64,000 nt of DNA, taken from NCBI GenBank assembly GCA_032207245.1, contig CM063510.1, positions 45,992,015 to 46,056,014 on the forward strand, written 5' to 3'. Under the pieces are notes generated by a model. That model was given only the letters and a program-made list of their open reading frames with translations, made no database searches and was not told the DNA's origin. The translations under genes and the position numbers were made by a program. Shown one piece after another: positions 55,871 through 64,000 of the stretch (positions are counted from its first letter, which is position 1; each line of letters begins with the position of its first letter). This DNA is from Pardosa pseudoannulata. Lineage: Eukaryota; Arthropoda; Arachnida; Araneae; Lycosidae.

Positions 55871-56682
55871 ATTCTTGTAAGTCTTTTTTTAGCCTTATCT
55901 ATGTCTGCATACACGTAATAGGTTTAACAAAAGTAAAAAAAAAAGAATGTTGAGTCTATCAGTATAAATAAACTTCTAACACCTAAAGTTCCGACTTCAA
56001 CCCCTGGGTTACTGGTTAACGTAACTAACATGACTGTCAGACTTGCAAAAGATTATTTTTCTAGTTCTCCAAAACACAGTTTACAACTTTTTTGTTTAAC
56101 TCTTTTATCGGAAGAATGAAGGATATCAATTGTAGGTCAACACTTCCTCTCTGTTGAGCAGAGGATAAAGCTCCGGCGGACATGCAGAACAATTTATATT
56201 CTCCGTTGTAAATTAACGCCTGCGAGCAGGATTCGAGGTTAAGTCGAAAAGACAGCTATTACTTTCGGAGAATGGATTCAGAGGGACGGCCGGAAAATGC
56301 CACAGAATTACCACAGAATTTCAAACGAATTTTCTTTACATTTTAAGTTCCTGCTTTTGTAAACTAAATCTAATGAGATAATCTTTCTTTTCGAAGATAA
56401 AATGGGTCTGTATATTCTTAACGGAAATTAGTTTTTAAAGGTCATGGAGCTTTAAATTAAATTCAAAAGAGTAAAAGTGTGTCTATGTATCAACTTTAAT
56501 TTGGTCCAGTTTTCAAGATTTTCTCTATGAAAAAGGAAAAAAATGTCAAATTTCTGTGACGTAACCAGAATTTAATCAGACTTTTTTTTTTTTTTATCGA
56601 GGGTCCAAAGTCTTAATCCAATATGCAGTAAACATATGCCACAAAAAATCATTACACATTCTCACTCACAAACTATATACAT
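55871..56682. other. AT-rich DNA, no gene recognised
   Basis: No feature seen. Confidence 0.45.
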
Positions 56683-56686
56683 ACAT

Positions 56687-57744
56687 TGTAACGATCCGTT
56701 ACATGACCCGAGCGGAAGAAGAACGGAAGGTGACTTTTCGCAGCGGACCATTATGGTTAGCGGTAAGTAGACACGCGTAGTCCGGACAAAGCTGTATGTG
56801 TACTAACGTCTCCGGCACGATACCGAGGCAGTCGCTTAGGCAGTGGTACATTAAGAACTGTCAGTAGGCCGGAGCGAGTGTGTCTACGCCTTTATGATGT
56901 TTACTGCCTCAAAAGATTCTTAATAATTATTAATCGGCTGATGGTGTAATGCACATGTGGGCCCAATTACCGGTGCCGCAAATGAATTTAAGTTGTTTTG
57001 GTCGGTTGACTTAAAGATGGCTTTCGGCCACATCTGGAATCGGATCAGCTGATCCAGGCGGGCGGTTGACCGCAAGATTGCGTCACCCTGGTTCTGGAAG
57101 GTTCCGGAAGAATGACTCTAGGGGCAACCGAGACTCCTATAAAAGAAGATTGTCTAAACGAAGAAAGGCTTTTTCTTTAAGAGTTGTTTTGGAGGAGTTT
57201 GTTTTTTATGGATCTCGAGAGGAGTCCACTTGTTTCACCTATTGCCGGAGCTTGCTTTGCTTTAGAGACCGCCAGCATCTCTGCTTTTTGCTAAGAAGTC
57301 GACTTTAGGATCTCATTCCCGTTATTTTAATATTTTTTTCTACTTCGTGCTTAGAAGTAGGTCACTGAGAGTGACACTTACTCTCATTTTGGATCATCCC
57401 GCATCCTTGGTTTCTTTAACGAACTCCAGCGTGATACGCATTTTGAGCGTTTCGAGCTTTAATGTGGAAGTCGACTGTACTAATCATCAACCCAGAAATT
57501 ATAGTGTCAGCGTCCCGGCACTAAATAGCGAACTGTTCCTGTGTTCGAGAAGGACTAGCTTCACTGTACACACGTGCTGTAATTGTGTTAACGTTTATCT
57601 CAGCACGAGATCTCAAAAGAATTGGAATCTACTGAAACATGTACATAGCTGTACATAATTATTCACTTGAATAAAGTATTTAATCCATAGTAAACTCATG
57701 TCCAGCCTTATCATTGACGGCCTCGCCTACCTTACTACGTCACA
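56687..57744 (+). mobile_element. Solo LTR with ACAT target duplication
   Basis: The element starts TGTAACG and ends CACA, and is flanked by ACAT at 56683-56686 and 57745-57748. A TATA box TATAAAAG is at 57138-57145 and a polyadenylation signal AATAAA at 57670-57675, giving a U3-R-U5 order on the plus strand. The 4-bp duplication and TG...CA ends fit a Ty3/Gypsy-type LTR. It is about 1058 bases and GC-richer than its surroundings. No primer site or gag/pol flanks it, so it is the product of LTR-LTR recombination. Open frames at 57066-57658 are within the LTR and unlikely to be genes. Confidence 0.85.
57138..57145 (+). promoter_or_regulatory. TATA box of the solo LTR
   Basis: TATAAAAG lies about 450 bases into the LTR and about 530 bases ahead of the AATAAA, in the position expected for the U3 promoter. 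Confidence 0.6.
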
Positions 57745-57748
57745 ACAT

Positions 57749-58432
57749 ATATATATTAGTCTTATACATAAATATTTAGTTTTGCATGAATATTTAAATA
57801 TGTCATAAAATGGATCACAACATTGTACATGATTTCATTGTGTACTGAAAAAAATTTAACTTCATTCAATCTTTTAATTTACGCTCTAAGTTTTTACTAG
57901 GTTTAAATTTGCCTGGTAAGTATTGGAGTATATTTAATTTACTTGAGCATATTTAGAGAGTTTGCGACATTGACTCTATCTGCGGATGTTCGACTTTATC
58001 TACCAATTGCTTTTTCAGACTTAATCATAGTTAATGTATATTAATTATCAATGTTAATTTATGTTATTAATTAAATCTATTGATTTGATATCGTTAACTG
58101 TTTGTTTATTCACAAATTACTGAGCTAGATTTTCCATGGATGTATATATGCTGCATTTTTTGTGTTGTAAGCTCTGGTGAAGAAACGCTAAAATAAACGC
58201 TTTTATTGTAACTCAGTGTTTTCCTTTAGTTTCATTCAGTCAAGAGATAAGCCTAATTTTTTTTGTCTCTGCTTTAAGAATTGTAATGAGAGATTAATTT
58301 GGTATCACGTGGAAACACAGTATTATAAAGAAAAGTTTTATAATAGATAAAGCTATTTGTTATAATTTATCCTATATTTATCAGTCGAATTTAAACTAAT
58401 TGTAGGAATAACTAGGAAAATTTTAAAAAATA
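57749..58432. other. AT-rich DNA, no gene recognised
   Basis: No feature seen. Confidence 0.45.
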
Positions 58433-59468
58433 CTAACAAGTGTGTCCGTGCTTTGCTACGGTAAACTTAATGTATTACTTTTAAACAAAGATTTTTTTTC
58501 GTGCATAGCTCTCTAAATTTGTCACAGTACAGTTCGAGTCATTGGCATATTTATATATTTCTATTATAAGTATATTATAATAATATTCAGTTTTTATACT
58601 ACTGTATTGCTATTGTACGTTGATTAGCAACGTTAATAGATCTTGACATATTAAGTCGGAGAATAGGAAGCAGAGGTTTTGACAGCAACAGTACTAATTT
58701 TGTTGGTATTAAAAAATGTTGTCCAAAATTAAGGAAATTTATGACAAACCACATGGTTTTGTATGAAACAAAAACACACATTTATATTGACAACCATACG
58801 AATGTAAAGATAACTATATAAAATGATAGATTTTTATTTACCCACGAGAGTCACTGAAATTTGTACTTTTTGTTGTTAGAATTTTGTTGATAAACATTTC
58901 ATTGTAATGTAAAAATTAACCAATCATTAAATATAAAATTAGTTCTTATATAAAAATGCTATAATTTGAAATGAAAGTTAAACATTTTATATCTAAATTT
59001 CCAGGTCAAATCGAATGGATATTACGCAGACGATGTTTAAATAATATAAACTAAGAAATGAATAAATAAAATATTTAAAGGAATGATGTTCTTTTTTCAC
59101 CTATTTATTATGTGATACATTGAAAATTTTAATCTCCTGCTTTTAACCGAGGAAAACTGCGCTTAAAACAATTACATGGGATTAACGGAATGACGTCACA
59201 TTGTTAGAAATTATTGCTTCTTTCACTTAGTTATAATGCGATAAATTGAAAAGTTAATCTTTTGCGTTTAACCGGGGAAAATAATGCTTGGAATAGTGAC
59301 ATGAAACGCTCGAAAATGGGGGAAGGAATGGATTTCGAACAATAAAAATTTATAAAACCCTTCCTAGGGATATACCTAAGAATTTCCCAAATTTACACGG
59401 CAATTGGATGTATGGTTTTTGAGTCTATCGAGTACAGATAGACACAAATTCATTTTTATATAGAGAGA
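58433..59468 (-). mobile_element. Non-autonomous Helitron C, related to H1
   Basis: On the minus strand it begins TCTCTATATAAAAATGAA and ends with an imperfect stem CCGT-AGCAAAGC-ACGG then ACACACTTGTTAG before a T. Inner segments match H1 copies A and B (GGAATGACGTCA, GATAAATTGA, CGAAAATGGGGGAAGGAATGG), but the terminal parts differ, so it is a separate subfamily. Length is 1036. Confidence 0.65.
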
Positions 59469-59599
59469 TTAAGACAAAAATTATGACATACCCTTTCATT
59501 ATTCTTATAGAAATTTTTATAGCTTGCGTAACAACAAAATTTGGAAACAGTATGGCATAATCAGTAGTTTTTAAAAGCTACCATTTTATAGTAGTAAAT

Positions 59600-59778
59600 T
59601 AACTCCTCTAGCATTCAAGGACAGCTTGTTCAAACCTTCATCGGCATTTACAGTTAGTTATTCCGATATGCACTGAAAGTAGTCAACCTCTTCTGTTGCG
59701 AAGAAACGTTTTTATTCTTTTCGTGGTTGAAAACTATCTTTCCACACTTGCAAAGGAAATCAATGATATACACAAATT
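59600..59778 (-). pseudogene. hAT transposase C-terminal relic (copy 2)
   Basis: The same minus-strand reading as at 1-70 (SFASVER, stop, FSTTKRIKTFLRN), here with the sequence on its left visible. It ends with RRG and a stop and lacks the RLTNLALFS part seen at 54130-54249. It abuts the TTAA at 59779-59782. Confidence 0.6.
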
Positions 59779-59782
59779 TTAA

Positions 59783-61951
59783 CACTAGAACCGATGGATG
59801 GGTCATCGTAACAACAACCCCCACTCAGGGGGCCATGATGTAATAATACCCTGTTCTGGGGCGCTATACTTGCGTGGGACCTGCCCTCCTATTTTACTGG
59901 GGCAGGTATGTTCGTAGATCTCCGCTGAGATGTATGGAATTAAAATAATTCTGCCAAAAGCTTAGACGGACAACACAAATTTTATTTACAAGATTTGTGA
60001 AGCAGAGTACAAAGTAAAATATCATATATAGAACCTCAGAGCCTGCATGAATCGGAAAGGATTAACCGAGCATTTTTTTATGTCCAAACATAATACCGTC
60101 GTCGCGTTTCCTCACATCGAACCGAGAGGTGTCTAAGTCGCAGGCCCGAATCCAACTGTTTTCTTCACATCTCTCCCCTTCCTTGGAGGCAGGGGGTGTC
60201 CGCATTTCTCGCAACTTGATCCCTGCCGAAAAGAGAAGTTCTCTCGTCCAGATGTACTGCTGGCCTGCTAAAACGCAACCGAGCGCATCCGAAGAACCTT
60301 ATCAACCCCCCCTCCCCTTAAGGGCCATCTTCAATTTCAAGGAACGCCGAGTGGAAAGGGTCAATGTGGGAGATTTTACCGAAAACAAGAAAGGCATATA
60401 CATAGGAAACACTGGTCGTGAAATCCACATTCCTCACAGTCATATTGATCCAAAAACTATTTTGTATCCAATTTTCTCAAAAAGTTACTAACGAAATTGA
60501 AATAAATTTCTTGACTTTTCCTAATTTTATATCCATAAAAATCTATGATAATATAATATTAAAAATCTATGCATATGGGATTCATTACTATGCTTCCAAG
60601 TGTCGAAACAAAACTGTAGATAATTGTTCTGATTTTAAAATAGAGATATGTAGAAAATGTACAAAGTATATATAAAAGAAGTTGACCAAACTGAGCCTGA
60701 AATGTGTAAGAAACCTTGATGGTAATATTACAATGTGCGTATAAGTTAATACACGTACTCATAACACCGAGCTACCTATAAGCTCTAACCCAGGTTATGT
60801 GCTTGGCTAAAATAGTGATTAACACTTCATATGCAAACTTAACATTTTATTATTTATCAACATTATTTATAATGTCATATTCATGATAGAGTTAAGGCAG
60901 CAGCACTAACAATTTATTTTGCCTAACAACATTTAATAAATTATTATTTAACTATGAGGTGGTAACTAACTTAAAGGCAGTAATTTACTCGGGACCCCGG
61001 AGAACGGGCGCACATTTAATACCGGCACCGGACATCTATCGAAGGGCGACACGGGGTGAGTTCAGGTATGGATGAACAGGGCATCTCGGACTTAACGCTA
61101 TGGCGTTCTTGAGACAGGAACGGAGCTGGGTCGTCAGTCTGGATGCAGGAGAACGGGTGCAAAAAATAGCGGAGACGGGCATCAGTTGAGGCACGGCTTA
61201 TGGAATCAGAAGGGACGTTACTCCAGGATGGTAAGGACTCCTCCATTCTCCCCGTCTCCTCTTCTTCTCTGTCTTTTTCTCCTACGAGATCCCCTTTATC
61301 TCTCATCTCCTTCTCGCCCAATCGTTATTGAGACCCAGCCAGATTTGCCCATAGTAATAAATATTGGGTTGTAACCCTTTTGCACTTTGCTTACTATGAG
61401 GTTTCTGGATCCTCCCCCAGATGCATCCCAGGGTTCTTTATCAATTTCCCATAGTAACCTCTTCATGTTGCAGGTGGCCACAGGTGCTGACCTTTGGCCT
61501 TACGTGACCCCTGTCCACTACTGCATCTTAAGGGGCCATTAACTTGTCCATTCGCGTCCATGTCCATAACCTTCCATGGAGTCTTTGAATCAAATCAATC
61601 CTTCACAAATCATCTTAATAGTCACCACCTGGTACACATAGATTTTTGCTTTTGGCAGGGTTAATCTGAAAAGGTTAACTTACTGCAGGTAAGAAACTAA
61701 ATAATTCCATTAAAGTTATAAAGTTATATAGAGCATGTATATATTTCTAACTACATGTGCTTTTCGATATTGTAATATCTTAATTTTTATTAATTATTAT
61801 AACAATTTAATGCCCAAAATGAATACATATCATTGCATACAAATACAATGTACTTTTTAAATAACATCATGGGTTCATATTAAGAAAGAAAGTGTGTAGT
61901 AAGTTTGACCCAGCGCGCGGTTATAGATAGACCGAAGCTAGTGTTCTAGTG
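59783..61951. mobile_element. piggyBac-like non-autonomous element, copy 2
   Basis: TTAA (59779-59782), CACTAGAAC..., ...GTTCTAGTG and TTAA (61952-61955), the same ends as copy 1. The two copies are mostly identical but differ in patches: many changes around 59880-60310 and 60850-60970, almost none at 60425-60850 and 60980-61950. The insertion site and flanks are also identical to copy 1, so this is a duplication of the locus and not two insertions. Confidence 0.55.
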
Positions 61952-62008
61952 TTAATAGGTTAAAACAAATCTTGTAATTTATACATTGAAAATGTCTCAG
62001 GGAAGGTC

Positions 62009-64000
62009 CAGACACTCCGGATGCCCCCTATAAATATGTTCTTGTCGAATTTGTCACAACTTGATATATTTCTTCTTCTTATCTGGCAATACAGCCTTTT
62101 ACAAACCTGAGCTTCCGCCATAACAGCCGAACACCGCATCCGCTCTAAAGCCAAACCTTCTCTGTTTTGGATTCTCAGTTCTTTAGGATCTTTTTAACTC
62201 CTTATATATATGCTTCCTATATTTCGGGTAGAATCCAGACACTCCAGATCTCACCTATAAATATGTTCTTGTCGAATTTGTCACGACTTGATATATTTCT
62301 TCTTCTTATCTGGCAATACAGCCTTTTACAAACCTGAGCTTCCGCCATAACAGCCGAACACCGCATCCGCTCTAAAGCCAAACCTTCTCTGTTTTGGATT
62401 CTCAGTTCTTTAGGATCTTTTTAACTCCTTATATATATGCTTCCTATATTTCGGGTAGAATCCAGACACTCCAGATCTCACCTATAAATATGTTCTTGTC
62501 GAATTTGTCACGACTTGATATATTTCTTCTTCTTATCTGGCAATACAGCCTTTTACAAACCTGAGCTTCCGCCATAACAGCCGAACACCGCATCCGCTCT
62601 AAAGCCAAACCTTCTCTGTTTTGGATTCTCAGTTCTTTAGGATCTTTTTAACTCCTTATATATATGCTTCCTATATTTCGGGTAGAATCCAGACACTCCA
62701 GATCTCACCTATAAATATGTTCTTGTCGAATTTGTCACGACTTGATATATTTCTTCTTCTTATCTGGCAATACAGCCTTTTACAAACCTGAGCTTCCGCC
62801 ATAACAGCCGAACACCGCATCCGCTCTAAAGCCAAACCTTCTCTGTTTTGGATTCTCAGTTCTTTAGGATCTTTTTAACTCCTTATATATATGCTTCCTA
62901 TATTTCGGGTAGAATCCAGACACTCCAGATCTCACCTATAAATATGTTCTTGTCGAATTTGTCACGACTTGATATATTTCTTCTTCTTATCTGGCAATAC
63001 AGCCTTTTACAAACCTGAGCTTCCGCCATAACAGCCGAACACCGCATCCGCTCTAAAGCCAAACCTTCTCTGTTTTGGATTCTCAGTTCTTTAGGATCTT
63101 TTTAACTCCTTATATATATGCTTCCTATATTTCGGGTAGAATCCAGACACTCCAGATCTCACCTATAAATATGTTCTTGTCGAATTTGTCACAACTTGAT
63201 ATATTTCTTCTTCTTATCTGGCAATACAGCCTTTTACAAACCTGAGCTTCCGCCATAACAGCCGAACACCGCATCCGCTCTAAAGCCAAACCTTCTCTGT
63301 TTTGGATTCTCAGTTCTTTAGGATCTTTTTAACTCCTTATATATATGCTTCCTATATTTCGGGTAGAATCCAGACACTCCAGATCTCACCTATAAATATG
63401 TTCTTGTCGAATTTGTCACGACTTGATATATTTCTTCTTCTTATCTGGCAATACAGCCTTTTACAAACCTGAGCTTCCGCCATAACAGCCGAACACCGCA
63501 TCCGCTCTAAAGCCAAACCTTCTCTGTTTTGGATTCTCAGTTCTTTAGGATCTTTTTAACTCCTTATATATATGCTTCCTATATTTCGGGTAGAATCCAG
63601 ACACTAGATCTCACCTATAAATATGTTCTTGTCGAATTTGTCACAACTTGATATATTTCTTCTTCTTATCTGGCAATACAGCCTTTTACAAACCTGAGCT
63701 TCCGCCATAACAGCCGAACACCGCATCCGCTCTAAAGCCAAACCTTCTCTGTTTTGGATTCTCAGTTCTTTAGGATCTTTTTAACTCCTTATATATATGC
63801 TTCCTATATTTCGGGTAGAATCCAGACACTCCAGATCTCACCTATAAATATGTTCTTGTCGAATTTGTCACACTTGATATATTTCTTCTTCTTATCTGGC
63901 AATACAGCCTTTTACAAACCTGAGCTTCCGCCATAACAGCCGAACACCGCATCCGCTCTAAAGCCAAACCTTCTCTGTTTTGGATTCTCAGTTCTTTAGG
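62009..64000. repeat. 227-bp satellite array (copy 2, runs off window)
   Basis: The motif CAGACACTCC occurs at 62009 and 62236 and then every 226-227 bases to the window end, about 8.8 units. The first unit has the same divergent 5' part (GGAAGGTCCAGACACTCCGG) as in copy 1. One unit lacks part of the motif (CAGACACTAGATC near 63598), and one has CACACTTG for CACAACTTG. Confidence 0.95.

Noticed and set aside
57066..57658. Two arginine/serine-rich open frames of 80 and 103 codons
   Set aside because: Both lie inside the solo LTR, downstream of its TATA box, and show no known domain; LTR sequence is the simpler explanation.

Overview
This is a gene-poor, AT-rich, repeat-dense stretch of nuclear DNA from an animal, most likely an arthropod. 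That is an inference from the mix of pogo/Tigger, hAT, piggyBac and Helitron relics, Pol III SINEs, a LINE relic, a solo LTR and many (TA)n/(CA)n tracts. No intact protein-coding gene is visible. The only well-supported functional gene is a tRNA-Glu(TTC) at 49556-49627; a tRNA-Gln(TTG) 3 bases downstream has a damaged T-arm. A few short segments look like single exons with plausible splice acceptors, but each is weak alone.

The two ends of the window are copies of one unit about 59.7 kb apart. From left to right the unit is a hAT transposase relic, a 2.16-kb piggyBac-like insertion bounded by TTAA (75-2236 and 59783-61951), and an array of 227-bp satellite repeats (2294-4513, ended by unique DNA; 62009-64000, cut by the window edge). 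The same hAT relic appears a third time at about 54130-54249, stopping at a 100-N assembly gap.

Layout: 4.5-13 kb is AT-rich DNA with tRNA-derived SINEs and the first microsatellite-flanked foldback arm. 13-20 kb has a SINE with a perfect 15-bp target duplication, a broken Helitron helicase, a hAT element inside a LINE relic, and a Tigger deletion derivative. 24.5-30.5 kb has a pogo-like element with a Helitron inside it, a short higher-order tandem repeat, and a large foldback structure. 33-45 kb has SINEs, a second Helitron copy, two hAT elements with recognisable target duplications, and two more Tigger derivatives. 46-60 kb has an inverted SINE pair, a clean hAT element, the tRNAs, a piggyBac element inside a SINE, the assembly gap, a solo LTR with an ACAT duplication, and a third Helitron.

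Nothing points to an operon-like or defence-like system. The informative content is the layered transposon history, the hAT/piggyBac/satellite unit, the microsatellite-anchored foldback family, and several perfect small hairpins.
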